64,000 nucleotides of DNA, taken from contig NZ_JAPSIY010000006.1 of NCBI RefSeq assembly GCF_031178445.1, forward strand, positions 124,001-188,000. Direction: 5' to 3'. Shown here in pieces: positions 17,486 through 26,463 of this stretch. Position 1 is the first letter of the stretch, and each line of letters starts with the position of its first letter. The position numbers were made by a program, and so were the translations under genes. This DNA comes from Microbacterium sp. (GTDB lineage Bacteria; Actinomycetota; Actinomycetes; Actinomycetales; Microbacteriaceae). The notes below the pieces were generated by a model that was not told where the DNA came from, did not search any database, and saw only the letters and a list, made by a program, of their open reading frames with translations.

Positions 17486-18606
17486 CGACGCTGGTCAGCG
17501 GGGCGGGGTGGGAGCCGTTCGTGCACGGTGCAGGCTCGCTCGAACCTGGATCGGCCGGACTGGCCGTGCATCGCTATCCCGCGAACGCCCGAGTGCAGGT
17601 CGACGACATCATGTTCCGCTTCGCGGAGGCGTGTCCCGTCGGCGTGAGTCTGCGATTCGTGGCGAAGGGTGAGGTGGAGTTGACCATCGCCGCGACCACG
17701 GTCATGCAGGACGGAGGGGCGGCGCCTGAGGTCGCGCTGATGGTGCGCGAGGGGGAGTCGGAGCGGATGCTGCCGCTCACCGACCCGTCGCTCATCGTGA
17801 TCGACGGCGACGCCACGGTGCGCGAGATGAGGCCAAGGCCTCCGCAGACTGTGCGGTTGACGGCGGCATCCGGGGGAACCGTCGAGGTGCTGCTGCCGCA
17901 CAACGCCCGGGTCGAGCTGGTGGCACTGGCCGCGGACGGCGGCATCGAGCCGTGGCCCGCCGCCGGGCTGCGCTGGACCCATTACGGCAGCTCGATCAGC
18001 CAGGGCTTGAACGCTGTGTCGGCATCGCGCACGTGGCCGGTGGCCGCGGCGGCGCAGCTGGGGTGGCGACTGCGCAACCTGTCCATAGCGGGCAACGCGC
18101 AACTCGACGGCTTCGCGGCGCGGGTGATCCGCGACCAGCCGGCTGATCTCATCACGCTCAAGGCCGGCATCAACCTCGTCAACGCCGACAGCATGCGCGA
18201 GCGGACGTTCCGTCCCGCCGTCCACGCCTTTCTCGACACTATTCGGGAGCGACAGCCGGATACTCCGATCGTTTTGATATCGGCGTTGTCCTGCCCCATC
18301 CACGAGGACTCGCCCGGCCCGGTGGTCACCGGTGAGGACGGCAGGGCCCGCGCGGCGCGACGGGCGGTCGAGGGTGACACGGGAGCCCTCACGCTCTCGC
18401 GGAGCCGCGAGATCCTCGCCGAGATCGTCGCCGCCCGCGGTGACGACAGACTGGCGTACTGGGACGGGCGGGAGCTTCTCGGCGCGGCGGATTCCAATGC
18501 GCTGTACGACGGACTCCACCCCGACCAGGGTGGTCTCGACCTCATCGCCGACCGCTTCGTGGCGGGCATTCGCGAGCGTGCAGGAATGGGGCCGGCCGAC
18601 ATCTGA
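17482..18606 (+). CDS. SGNH/GDSL hydrolase, SsfX3-like
   Basis: This 374-aa protein has an N-terminal beta-rich domain (residues 1-150) followed by an SGNH hydrolase domain, an arrangement that recalls SsfX3-type esterases. The nucleophile region reads THYGSSIS near residue 168, where a GDS motif is usual, so the catalytic serine is probably S171. The third block is KAGIN rather than GxND, and the Asp-His pair lies in YDGLHPDQGG near the C-terminus. No signal peptide is seen. Its position at the end of the operon, with a GTGA overlap to GH3, suggests it removes ester groups such as acetyls from imported sugars. Confidence 0.82.
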   Translation: MTTLVSGAGWEPFVHGAGSLEPGSAGLAVHRYPANARVQVDDIMFRFAEACPVGVSLRFVAKGEVELTIAATTVMQDGGAAPEVALMVREGESERMLPLTDPSLIVIDGDATVREMRPRPPQTVRLTAASGGTVEVLLPHNARVELVALAADGGIEPWPAAGLRWTHYGSSISQGLNAVSASRTWPVAAAAQLGWRLRNLSIAGNAQLDGFAARVIRDQPADLITLKAGINLVNADSMRERTFRPAVHAFLDTIRERQPDTPIVLISALSCPIHEDSPGPVVTGEDGRARAARRAVEGDTGALTLSRSREILAEIVAARGDDRLAYWDGRELLGAADSNALYDGLHPDQGGLDLIADRFVAGIRERAGMGPADI

Positions 18607-18633
18607 CCGCGCGCGCAGGTCGGAGCGCGGGTG

Positions 18634-18639
18634 TAGCGT
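18634..18639 (+). promoter_or_regulatory. -10 box for leaderless MFS gene
   Basis: TAGCGT ends 6 nt before the GTG start at 18646 and no Shine-Dalgarno lies between, indicating a leaderless transcript. It also suggests the MFS gene is a unit separate from the glycan operon despite the 39-nt gap. Confidence 0.5.
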
Positions 18640-18645
18640 TGCCCG

Positions 18646-20142
18646 GTGACTTCCGCCTCGACGTCTCCCGTCAAGACCCGCAGCCCGTGGCCCGCCCTCT
18701 GGGCACTCGTCATCGGCTTCTTCATGATCCTGGTCGACACGACGATCGTGTCGGTGGCCAATCCCGCGATCAAGGCGGCACTCGACCCCGACACGAACAA
18801 CCTCGACAACGTCGTGTGGGTCACCAGCGCGTACCTGCTCGCCTATGCCGTGCCGCTGCTCATCACCGGGCGGCTCGGCGACCGCTTCGGTCCGAAGAAC
18901 ATCTACCTGATCGGTCTGGTCGTCTTCACCGCCTCCTCGCTGTGGTGCGGTCTGTCGTCGACGCTCGAGGGCCTCATCGCCGCCCGGGCGGTGCAGGGCC
19001 TCGGGGCCGCCTTCATGACGCCGCAGACCATGGCCGTCATCACGCGGACCTTCCCGCCCGCCCGCCGTGGTGCGGCGATGGGTCTGTGGGGCGCGACCGC
19101 AGGAGTGGCGACCCTGGTCGGGCCGCTCCTGGGCGGACTGCTCGTCGACGCGTTCGGCTGGGAGTGGATCTTCATCATCAACGTGCCCGTCGGCATCCTC
19201 GGTTTCGTGATGGCATGGATGCTCGTGCCCAAACTCGAGACGCACCCGCACCGGTTCGATCTGGTGGGGGTGGTGCTCAGCGCCGCCGCGCTGTTCCTCA
19301 TCGTGTTCGGCCTGCAGGAGGGCGAGAAGTACGACTGGGGTGTGATCGTCGGACCCATCTCGGTGTGGGGGCTGATCGGCGCGGGGGTGGTGCTGCTGGC
19401 GGTGTTCGTGCTGCAGCAGTGGAGGACCAAGAGCGAGCCTCTCGTGCCGCTGGCGCTGTTCCGCGACCGCAACTTCGCCGGCGCGAACGTCGGCATCGCC
19501 GCAGTCGGCTTCACGGTGACCGGGATGTCGCTGCCGTTCATGTTCTTCCTGCAGCTGGCCCGTGGGCTCAGCCCCACCGAGGCGGCGCTGCTGATGATCC
19601 CGATGGCGGTCGTCTCCGGTGCGCTGGCGCCGCTCGCGGGCGCCCTGCTCGACAGGGTGGATCCGCGCTTCATCCTGATCCCCGGTCTGCTGTGCGTCGC
19701 GGGCGGCGTGCTGTGGAACGCCTCACTGATGAACGTGGATTCGCCGACCTGGATGTTCCTGCTGCCGTCCGCGCTGCTCGGCATCGGCAATGCGGGGATG
19801 TGGGGTCCGCTCGCCACGACCGCCACCCGCAATCTGCCCCCGCGCCAGGCCGGCGCCGGCGCAGGGATCTACAACACGACGCGGACGATCGGCTCTGTCG
19901 TCGGATCATCGGCGATCGCGGCGTTCATGCAGGCGCGGCTCGAGGCGAACCTTCCAGGACTCGAGGACGCGTCCGGCGGTATCGGGTCCGGCGGCGGCGC
20001 ACTGCCGGACGTCGTGGCCGAGGGCCTGTCGGCGGGTATGGCCCAGACGATGATGCTGCCGGCATCCGTCATGGTCGTGGCCCTGATCGCGTCGCTCTTC
20101 CTCCGTCGCCACCGGATGCAGACCGAGGATGCTCCTCGCTGA
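18646..20142 (+). CDS. MFS multidrug transporter, DHA2 (EmrB/QacA) family
   Basis: This 498-aa membrane protein belongs to the 14-helix DHA2 drug:proton antiporters. The signature in helix 1, FFMILVDTTIVSVANPAI (about residues 25-42), is characteristic, and motif A appears as GRLGDRFGPKNIYLIG near residue 76. Helix 5 carries motif C-like LVGPLLGGLLVDAFGWEWIF. Such pumps export lipophilic or cationic drugs using the proton gradient. It starts with GTG directly behind a TAGCGT box. A strong bidirectional terminator separates it from the convergent sugar locus. Its specificity cannot be deduced, and no regulator gene is adjacent. Confidence 0.93.
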   Translation: MTSASTSPVKTRSPWPALWALVIGFFMILVDTTIVSVANPAIKAALDPDTNNLDNVVWVTSAYLLAYAVPLLITGRLGDRFGPKNIYLIGLVVFTASSLWCGLSSTLEGLIAARAVQGLGAAFMTPQTMAVITRTFPPARRGAAMGLWGATAGVATLVGPLLGGLLVDAFGWEWIFIINVPVGILGFVMAWMLVPKLETHPHRFDLVGVVLSAAALFLIVFGLQEGEKYDWGVIVGPISVWGLIGAGVVLLAVFVLQQWRTKSEPLVPLALFRDRNFAGANVGIAAVGFTVTGMSLPFMFFLQLARGLSPTEAALLMIPMAVVSGALAPLAGALLDRVDPRFILIPGLLCVAGGVLWNASLMNVDSPTWMFLLPSALLGIGNAGMWGPLATTATRNLPPRQAGAGAGIYNTTRTIGSVVGSSAIAAFMQARLEANLPGLEDASGGIGSGGGALPDVVAEGLSAGMAQTMMLPASVMVVALIASLFLRRHRMQTEDAPR

Positions 20143-20163
20143 CGCGGCATCCCGGTTCACGGT

Positions 20164-20196
20164 GAAGGCCGCCCGACAGTCTGTCGGGCGGCCTTC
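20164..20196. terminator. Bidirectional terminator
   Basis: GAAGGCCGCCCGACAG (20164-20179) and its perfect complement (20181-20196) form a long GC-rich stem between the convergent MFS and isomerase genes. The few bases at the centre form the loop. It would serve both directions. Confidence 0.8.
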
Positions 20197-20209
20197 GTGG
20201 CGTCAGCCG

Positions 20210-21214
20210 TCAGCGCGTGGCGAAGGCGGCGTCGAACGCGGCATCCGACGGCCGGTACGACGACAGCTTCCTCACGAACTCGAGCGCTTCCGTCGCCCCC
20301 AGCAGCCGGTCCATGCCCGCATCCTCCCACTCGACGGAGAGCGGGCCCTCATAGCCGATCGCGTTGAGCATGCGGAAGGCGTCCTCCCAGGGCACGTCGC
20401 CGTGACCCGTGGAGATGAAGTCCCAGCCCCGGCGCGGGTCGGCCCAGGGCAGGTGCGATGACAGCCGGCCGTTGCGGCCGTTGCCGAGGCGCTTCTTCGT
20501 GTCCTTGCAGTGCACGTGGTAGATGCGGTCCTTGAAGTCCCACAGGAACGCGACCGGGTCGATGTCCTGCCACACCATGTGCGACGGATCCCAGTTGAGG
20601 CCGAACGCCTCTCGGTGCCCGATGGCCTCCAGGGCGCGCACGGTGGTCCAGTAGTCGTACGCGATCTCCGACGGATGCACCTCGTGCGCGAATCGCACGC
20701 CGACCTCGTCGAACACGTCGAGGATGGGGTTCCATCGGTCGGCGAAGTCGCGGTACCCGGCGTCGACCATGTCGTCGGTCGCCGGCGGGAACATCGCCAC
20801 GTACTTCCAGATCGACGATCCGGTGAACCCTGTCACGGTCTTCACTCCGAGCTTCGCCGCGAGGCGAGCCGTGTTCTTCAGCTCTTCGGCGGCACGCTGC
20901 CGCACGCCTTCCGCTTCGCCGTCGCCCCATACCCGATCCGAGAGCATGCCTCGGTGGCGCTGGTCGATCGGGTCGTCGCACACAGCCTGACCCTTGAGGT
21001 GATTCGAGATCGTCCACACATGCAGGCCGTTGCGCTCCAGGATCGCCAGGCGATCCTGGATGTAGGGGTCGTCGTCCCACCGCCACGGGTCCAGGTGGTC
21101 GCCCCAGCAGGCGATCTCGAGCCCGTCGTAGCCCCACTCGCCCGCCAGGCGGCAGACCTCTTCGAAGGGCAGATCGGCCCACTGCCCGGTGAACAGCGTG
21201 ACTGGTCGTGACAT
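20210..21214 (-). CDS. Sugar phosphate isomerase/epimerase (TIM barrel)
   Basis: This 334-aa protein is a xylose-isomerase-like TIM barrel (AP endonuclease 2 superfamily), a group of metal-dependent sugar isomerases and epimerases. [20 protein letters not shown] and [11 protein letters not shown] mark the first strands, and [29 protein letters not shown] and HVHCKDTK carry the Glu, Asp and His residues that bind metal in this family. Two ATGs lie in tandem (21217 and 21214); I prefer the second because AGAGGG sits at better spacing. It is the last gene of the minus-strand unit behind a Gfo/Idh dehydrogenase and a sugar-binding protein, a common trio for oxidising and isomerising an imported sugar. 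Substrate unknown. Confidence 0.88.
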   Translation of the reverse strand: MSRPVTLFTGQWADLPFEEVCRLAGEWGYDGLEIACWGDHLDPWRWDDDPYIQDRLAILERNGLHVWTISNHLKGQAVCDDPIDQRHRGMLSDRVWGDGEAEGVRQRAAEELKNTARLAAKLGVKTVTGFTGSSIWKYVAMFPPATDDMVDAGYRDFADRWNPILDVFDEVGVRFAHEVHPSEIAYDYWTTVRALEAIGHREAFGLNWDPSHMVWQDIDPVAFLWDFKDRIYHVHCKDTKKRLGNGRNGRLSSHLPWADPRRGWDFISTGHGDVPWEDAFRMLNAIGYEGPLSVEWEDAGMDRLLGATEALEFVRKLSSYRPSDAAFDAAFATR

Positions 21215-21275
21215 CATCGTCCCTCTCATTCCTGCGTCCGGCGACTGCCGGATGCTGTGTTCTTGACTGCGGTGA

Positions 21276-22439
21276 TCAGACGGCGGTCCATGCGGATGAT
21301 GCCGCAGAGCTGCGCTCGACGGCGTCGAGCACGCGCTGCACGGACAGTCCGTCCGCGAAGGTGGGGTGCGGATCCACTCCGGTGGAGATGGCCTCCACCA
21401 GATCCTTCACCTGGTGCGAGAAGCCGTGCTCGTAGCCGAGCATATGGCCGGCTGGCCACCAGCCCGACAGATACGGATGATCCGGCTCGGTGACGAGGAT
21501 GCGGGTGAAGCCCTGTTCGACCGATGGCCTCGTGGCGTCGTGGAACTCGAGGACGTTCATGTCCTCGAGGTTCCAGCGCAGCGCTCCGCGGTCACCGGAG
21601 ATCTCGATCTCGAGAGCGTTCTTGCGGCCGGTGGCGAAGCGGGTGGCCTCGAACGATGCGAGTGCGCCGGAGGACAGGCGTCCGGTGAACATGGCGACGT
21701 CGTCGACCGTGACCTCTCCCCGGCCTTCCGCGGCGGTGCCGCTGAGACCGCTGCCCTCGGCGAGCAGGGGTCGCTCGCGCACGAGCGTCTCGAGGATGCC
21801 GGACACCTCGGTCACCGACGTGCCGGTGACGAACTGCGTCAGGTCGATGGCGTGCGCGCCGATGTCGCCGAGCGCGCCGGACCCGGCGCGATCCTTGTCG
21901 AGCCGCCACGTCATCGGCGCCTCGGCATCGGCGAGCCAATCCTGACGATAGCTGGCGCGCACCTGACGCACCGCGCCGATGCGCCCCGCCTCGATCATGT
22001 CGCGCATCAAGGTGGCTGCGGGCACTCGTCGGTAGGTGAACCCCACCATGGCCCGTATGCCGCGTCCGGCGGCATCCCGCGCGGCTTCCGCCATCGACTG
22101 CGCCTCTGCCACCGAGTTGGCGAGGGGCTTCTCGCACAGCACATGCTTGCCCGCCGCGAGGGCGGCGATGGCGATCTCGGCATGCGTGTCGCCCGGGGTG
22201 ACGATGTCGACCACATCGACGTCATCGCGCTCGATGACCTCACGCCAGTCGGCCGCATGCTGCGCCCAGCCCCACCGGTCGGCCGCGGCGGACGTCTTGT
22301 CGGCGTCCCTGCCCACGATCACCGACATGACCGGAGTGAGCGGGAGATCGAAGGCCGCCGGCGCCTGACGCCAGCCGACCGAGTGCGCGGCGCCCATGAA
22401 TCCGTGACCGATCATGGCCACGCGCAGCTGTGCAGACAT
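21276..22439 (-). CDS. Gfo/Idh/MocA-family NAD(P)-dependent oxidoreductase
   Basis: This 387-aa protein has an N-terminal Rossmann fold ([17 protein letters not shown], residues 6-22) and the family signature [13 protein letters not shown] near residue 100. The C-terminal alpha/beta domain includes [16 protein letters not shown] near residue 196, which carries the conserved catalytic His. Members oxidise or reduce sugars and inositols at one carbon with NAD(P). It lies between a CUT2 sugar-binding protein and a TIM-barrel isomerase on the same strand, so it probably acts on the sugar brought in by that transporter. Two ATGs overlap at the start; GGGGAGGA precedes both. Confidence 0.9.
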   Translation of the reverse strand: MSAQLRVAMIGHGFMGAAHSVGWRQAPAAFDLPLTPVMSVIVGRDADKTSAAADRWGWAQHAADWREVIERDDVDVVDIVTPGDTHAEIAIAALAAGKHVLCEKPLANSVAEAQSMAEAARDAAGRGIRAMVGFTYRRVPAATLMRDMIEAGRIGAVRQVRASYRQDWLADAEAPMTWRLDKDRAGSGALGDIGAHAIDLTQFVTGTSVTEVSGILETLVRERPLLAEGSGLSGTAAEGRGEVTVDDVAMFTGRLSSGALASFEATRFATGRKNALEIEISGDRGALRWNLEDMNVLEFHDATRPSVEQGFTRILVTEPDHPYLSGWWPAGHMLGYEHGFSHQVKDLVEAISTGVDPHPTFADGLSVQRVLDAVERSSAASSAWTAV

Positions 22440-22458
22440 CATTCCTCCCCGGAATGGG

Positions 22459-22490
22459 CGGGGCGGACGCGCCGAAGTGCGCCCGCCCCG
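22459..22490 (-). promoter_or_regulatory. Intercistronic GC-rich hairpin
   Basis: CGGGGCGG-A-CGC (22459-22470) pairs with GCG-C-CCGCCCCG (22479-22490) with one internal mismatch. It sits between the sugar-binding protein gene and the downstream oxidoreductase gene. Hairpins here commonly protect the upstream mRNA or end part of transcription, giving more binding protein than enzyme. Confidence 0.6.
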
Positions 22491-22499
22491 CAGTGTGGA

Positions 22500-23549
22500 T
22501 CAGGACTCGAACGCGAGCTTGATGTAGTCGTCGACGTTGTCCTTGGTGACCACCGGCGCATCCAGCACGATCCGGTACGGCACGGTCGGCGTGACCAGGT
22601 CGCTGAGGGTCTTGTCCTGCGCGATGAGGCGGGCGAGCGCGATGCCGTCCGCGGCCTGGGTGGACGGGTAGATCACCGTCGCCTTGATGACACTGTCATC
22701 GGCTTCGATGCGGTCCATCATGTTCACGCTGCCCGCACCGCCGACGAGGAAGAACTCGTCACGGCCCGCAGCCTCGATCGCAGCCATGACGCCGACGCCC
22801 TGGTCGTCGTCGTGGTTCCAGATGGCATCGATCTCGGGGTTCGCCGAAAGCAGCTGGGATGCCGCGCTCTCACCGCCGGCGACCGTGAAGTCCGCGGCGA
22901 CGCGGGGGCCGACCTCGAGACCGCAGCCTTCCAGCGCGTCTGCGAAGCCCTGCGAACGGTCCTGCGTGAGCGGCAGCGAGTCGATGCCGGCGATCTCGGC
23001 GACGACCGCGTCGCTCTGACCGTCCAGCTGCTCGCAGATGTACGTTCCCGCGCTCACGCCCATGCCGTAGTTGTCGCCGAGGATGGTCGCTCGGGCTGCG
23101 AACGGGCTCGAGAACTCGCGGTCGACATTGATGACGGGGATGCCGGCATCCATGGCCTTCTGAGCGACCTGGGTCAGCGCGGCGCCGTCGGTGGGCAGCA
23201 GGACGATGGCGTCGACGCCGTCGTTGATGAACTTCTCGACTGCGGCGATCTGCTGGTTCGCGTCGTTGGTGCCCTCGGCCTGAAGCAGTTCGACATCGCC
23301 GAAGCTCTCGGCGGCGTTGATGGCGCCGGTGTTGATCGCGCCGAGCCAGCCGTGGTCGGCTTCGGGACCCGACCACCCGATGGTGACGGTGTCGCCGGTC
23401 GCGGCGTTCTCCTCGCTGGTCGTTCCCTGGTTGGTCTCGGCATCGCCCTCATCACCCGAGCTGGTGCAGCCGGCCAGCAGGCCGACGGCGAAGATCGCGG
23501 CGGCGCCGGCCATCAGCGGGCGAAGGCGCCGTGAGCGCATACGGTGCAT
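22500..23549 (-). CDS. Sugar ABC transporter substrate-binding lipoprotein (CUT2, RbsB-like)
   Basis: This 349-aa periplasmic-binding protein of the ribose/galactose type has an Arg-rich N-terminus, a hydrophobic segment and a lipobox LLAGC with the lipidated cysteine at residue 28. Family patterns include VTIGWSGPEADHGWLGAI, INDGVDAIVLLPTDG and VINVDREFSSPFA. The ATG at 23549 follows AGGAGGAAAC; codons further upstream to 23648 lack a signal-like sequence. The matching ATPase and permease are on the other strand, 240 bases away, so the transporter is split between two divergent units. The two enzymes downstream on this strand presumably metabolise its ligand. Ligand identity is not evident. 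Confidence 0.92.
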   Translation of the reverse strand: MHRMRSRRLRPLMAGAAAIFAVGLLAGCTSSGDEGDAETNQGTTSEENAATGDTVTIGWSGPEADHGWLGAINTGAINAAESFGDVELLQAEGTNDANQQIAAVEKFINDGVDAIVLLPTDGAALTQVAQKAMDAGIPVINVDREFSSPFAARATILGDNYGMGVSAGTYICEQLDGQSDAVVAEIAGIDSLPLTQDRSQGFADALEGCGLEVGPRVAADFTVAGGESAASQLLSANPEIDAIWNHDDDQGVGVMAAIEAAGRDEFFLVGGAGSVNMMDRIEADDSVIKATVIYPSTQAADGIALARLIAQDKTLSDLVTPTVPYRIVLDAPVVTKDNVDDYIKLAFES

Positions 23550-23789
23550 GTGTTTCCTCCTTGAATGTGATGCATCTCTGCGTCCGTCACGGCCGTCGCC
23601 TGAGCTGTACGGCGTCGCGGGCACAGGGTCAATGTAACAGAAGCGCAATCGCGACGTGCAACTTTTGTTCTCGATACGGCAAAAGCGGGCGAACCGCTAG
23701 AAATCGCGGGAAACCGTACAGCAGTGGTTCACCGGGGTCGAGCGATATTGGTGCTCGTGCGCTCGCCGACCTCGTGTTATCGTCCTCTC
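23550..23789. promoter_or_regulatory. Divergent promoter region of the CUT2 locus
   Basis: This 240-nt region holds both start points of the split transporter. On the plus strand TATCGT (23778-23783) ends 6 nt before the ATPase GTG. On the minus strand a loose TTGCAC/TACATT pair (23656-23661 and 23631-23636) may drive the binding-protein gene. The inverted repeat CTTTTG-N12-CAAAAG (23662-23685) next to that promoter is a candidate operator, perhaps for the ROK regulator of the locus. Confidence 0.45.
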
Positions 23790-25310
23790 GTGATCAAAGA
23801 TGACCGAACGTCGGCATTACTGGAGATGCGAGGGGTCGAGAAGACCTTCGGCGCTGTGCGGGCTCTGCGCGGAGTGGATCTCGAGATCCGGGCCGGCGAG
23901 GTGCACTGCCTGCTCGGCCAGAACGGCGCCGGCAAGTCCACGCTCATAAAGACCCTCGCGGGCGTGCATGCGCCCGATGCGGGCGAGGTGCGCTGGAACG
24001 GCGACGTCGTCACGATCGACAGTCCGCAGGCGGCCATCGACCTCGGAATCGCGACCATGTACCAGGAGCTCGACGTCGTCGACGATCTGACCGTGGCGGA
24101 GAACATCTTCCTGGGGCACGAGCTCGCCCGGGCCGGATTCACCCGCCGCAGCGAGACGACAGCCCAGGCGCGGGCGCTGCTGAAGCGGCTCGGTCACGAA
24201 TCGCTTTCTCCCAACGCCGAGGTCGGCTCGCTGAGCGCGGCGCAGAAGCAGATCGTGAGCATGGCCAGGGCGCTGTCGCACGACATCAGACTGATCGTGA
24301 TGGACGAGCCGTCGGCCGTGCTCGACTCCGAGGAGGTGAGAAACCTCTTCCACATCATCGGCGAGCTCACCGCTCAGGGGATCGCGGTGATCTACATCAC
24401 GCATCGCCTCGAGGAGATCCGCGCCATCGGCGACAGGATCACCGTGCTCAAGGACGGAGCGAGCACCGCGAGCAATCTCCCCGTCGCTGACACGCCGACG
24501 CCGACGCTCATCAAGCACATGACCGGTCGCATCGTCGAGAACGTCTTCCCTGCCGCGGCGCCGATCCCCGCGGACGCGCCTGTGCTGCTCGAGGTCGACG
24601 GCCTCGCACTCGACGGCGTCTTCGAGGACGTGTCGTTCTCGGTACGCGCCGGTGAGATCATCGGACTCGCCGGCCTCGTCGGCTCGGGCAGGTCCGAGAT
24701 CCTCGAAACCATCTACGGCGCCCGCCCCGCTTCCTCGGGGACGGTCCGGGTGGAGGGCAGGCCACTCCCGCGCGGCTCCGTTCCCGCCGCTGTCCGAGCG
24801 GGCCTCGGCCTCAGCCCGGAGGAGCGCAAGTCTCAAGGGCTCGTGCTCGGCGAGCCCATTTTCCGGAACATCACGATGTCCTCCTTCGCCCGCGAGGCCA
24901 AGGCGGGCTGGCTCGATGAGCGGGCCGAGCGCCGGATCGCGCGAGAGCAGATCGCAGCCATGGAACTCCGCCCGGCGGACCCCGATCTCCCCGCAGGCAC
25001 GCTCTCGGGCGGCAACCAGCAGAAGATCCTGCTGTCCCGGTGGCTGGTGCACGGCAGCCGCATCCTGCTGCTGGACGAGCCCACCCGCGGCGTCGACGTC
25101 GGCGCTCGCGCCGAGATCTACGCCCTGATCCGCAATCTCGCCGCCGACGGCCATGCGATCGTCATCATCTCGAGCGAGATCGAGGAAGTCCTCGGTCTCG
25201 CCGACACCGTGCTCGTCGTCGGCGACGGGCGCGTGCTGACCACTCTTCCCGCTTCCGAGATCGATGAGCACGGCGTGCTAGACCTCGTCATGAAAGGAAC
25301 CGCCGCGTGA
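23790..25310 (+). CDS. Sugar ABC transporter ATP-binding protein (CUT2, RbsA-like)
   Basis: This 506-aa protein carries two fused ATPase domains, as in ribose and galactose importers. The first has Walker A GQNGAGKST near residue 45, a degenerate signature LSAAQKQIVSMARAL and Walker B LIVMDEPSAVLD. The second has an altered Walker A (GLVGSGRSE) but a good signature LSGGNQQKILLSRWL and Walker B ILLLDEPTRGVD, the usual asymmetry in this family. I place the start at the GTG 23790, directly behind a TATCGT box with 6-nt spacing; the frame extends upstream without likeness. The permease start overlaps its stop (GTGA). Confidence 0.94.
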   Translation: MIKDDRTSALLEMRGVEKTFGAVRALRGVDLEIRAGEVHCLLGQNGAGKSTLIKTLAGVHAPDAGEVRWNGDVVTIDSPQAAIDLGIATMYQELDVVDDLTVAENIFLGHELARAGFTRRSETTAQARALLKRLGHESLSPNAEVGSLSAAQKQIVSMARALSHDIRLIVMDEPSAVLDSEEVRNLFHIIGELTAQGIAVIYITHRLEEIRAIGDRITVLKDGASTASNLPVADTPTPTLIKHMTGRIVENVFPAAAPIPADAPVLLEVDGLALDGVFEDVSFSVRAGEIIGLAGLVGSGRSEILETIYGARPASSGTVRVEGRPLPRGSVPAAVRAGLGLSPEERKSQGLVLGEPIFRNITMSSFAREAKAGWLDERAERRIAREQIAAMELRPADPDLPAGTLSGGNQQKILLSRWLVHGSRILLLDEPTRGVDVGARAEIYALIRNLAADGHAIVIISSEIEEVLGLADTVLVVGDGRVLTTLPASEIDEHGVLDLVMKGTAA

Positions 25311-26407
25311 GCGAGCAGACCCAGACCCTCGCCCCTGAACAGAAGGCGGCGACGTCGCAGATGCCGGCTTCACCGCTCAAGTCGGTGTTCTCCGGCGCTG
25401 CAGGACGCAACCTCGGCCTCGTGCTGGCGCTGCTCGCCATCGTCGCCGTCGGCATGCTCACCGCCTTCGACAACTTCTTCAACTTCGGCAATGCGCTGGT
25501 CATCCTGCGACAGGCCTCGATCATCGGCGTGATCAGTATCGGCATGACATTCGTCATCATCTCCGGCGGCATCGACCTCTCCGTCGGCGCGGTGCTGGCC
25601 CTGGCATCCGTCGTCGGCTCGCTCGCCGCGATCCAGGACATAGCCAAGTCGTCGCACTGGATCGTCACCATCGTCATCGCCCTCGCCGTCGGCGTGGGCG
25701 CGGGGCTGATCAACGGCGTCGTCATCGCCTACGGCAAGGTCGCCGCGTTCATGGCGACCCTCGCCATGCTGGTCGGCGCGCGCGGTCTCGCCGAGGTGCT
25801 CGCCAACAACCGCACATTGGTGGTGTCGGACCGCGACTTCCTCCGTGCCATGAACGTCGACCTGCTCGGAGTGGACATCCTCATCTGGATCTTCGCCCTG
25901 GTGGCGGTCGGCGGCTGGCTGCTGCTCAACCGCACAACGTTCGGGCGGCGAACCGTGGCGATCGGCGGTAACCGCGAAGCCGCGCGACTCGCGGGAATCA
26001 AGGTGAAGCAGCACACCATGTGGCTGTACGCACTCTCGGGTCTCACGGCCGGCATCGCGGCGGTCATGCTGCTCGGACGCACGAACGCCGGCACCTCGAC
26101 CCACGGCAACCTGTACGAGCTCGACGCGATCGCCGCAGTCGTCGTCGGCGGCACGCTGCTGATCGGCGGCCGCGGGACGATCACCGGAACCGTGTTCGGC
26201 GTGCTGATCTTCGCGACGCTGAGCAACGTCTTCGTGCAGAACAACATGTCGTCGTCGCTGCAGGCCATCACCAAGGGTGTCATCATCGTCATCGCCGTGC
26301 TGCTGCAGCAGCGCTTCGCGGTCGGTCGCGTCAAGAAGCGCCGCACGTCGCAGCGCGGAGTGCTGGACGCCGGCGGCGTAAACTCATCGGTTCAGACGCA
26401 GGAGTGA
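25307..26407 (+). CDS. Sugar ABC transporter permease (CUT2, RbsC-like)
   Basis: This 366-aa integral membrane protein is the channel of the CUT2 importer, probably acting as a homodimer. Around eight to ten hydrophobic helices are visible; family landmarks are SIGMTFVIISGGIDLSVGAV near residue 80 and AIGGNREAARLAGIKVKQH near residue 225, then DAIAAVVVGGTLLIGGRGTI near residue 275. The first 30 residues and the Arg/Lys-rich C-terminus are cytoplasmic. The GTG overlaps the ATPase stop, so the two are probably translated together. It works with the binding protein encoded divergently at 22500-23549. Confidence 0.94.
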   Translation: MSEQTQTLAPEQKAATSQMPASPLKSVFSGAAGRNLGLVLALLAIVAVGMLTAFDNFFNFGNALVILRQASIIGVISIGMTFVIISGGIDLSVGAVLALASVVGSLAAIQDIAKSSHWIVTIVIALAVGVGAGLINGVVIAYGKVAAFMATLAMLVGARGLAEVLANNRTLVVSDRDFLRAMNVDLLGVDILIWIFALVAVGGWLLLNRTTFGRRTVAIGGNREAARLAGIKVKQHTMWLYALSGLTAGIAAVMLLGRTNAGTSTHGNLYELDAIAAVVVGGTLLIGGRGTITGTVFGVLIFATLSNVFVQNNMSSSLQAITKGVIIVIAVLLQQRFAVGRVKKRRTSQRGVLDAGGVNSSVQTQE

Positions 26408-26463
26408 ACATCCGCTCTCGTGACGCGTCGGTGGCCACGGTTCATGAGCAGCACAGGGGAAGA

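Noticed and set aside
16891..19251. A 786-codon minus-strand frame over GH3, SGNH and MFS genes
   Set aside because: It crosses three recognisable genes in antisense and has no likeness to any protein family.
21366..23534. A 722-codon plus-strand frame over the Gfo/Idh and binding-protein genes
   Set aside because: It is antisense to two clear genes and spans their intergenic hairpin.
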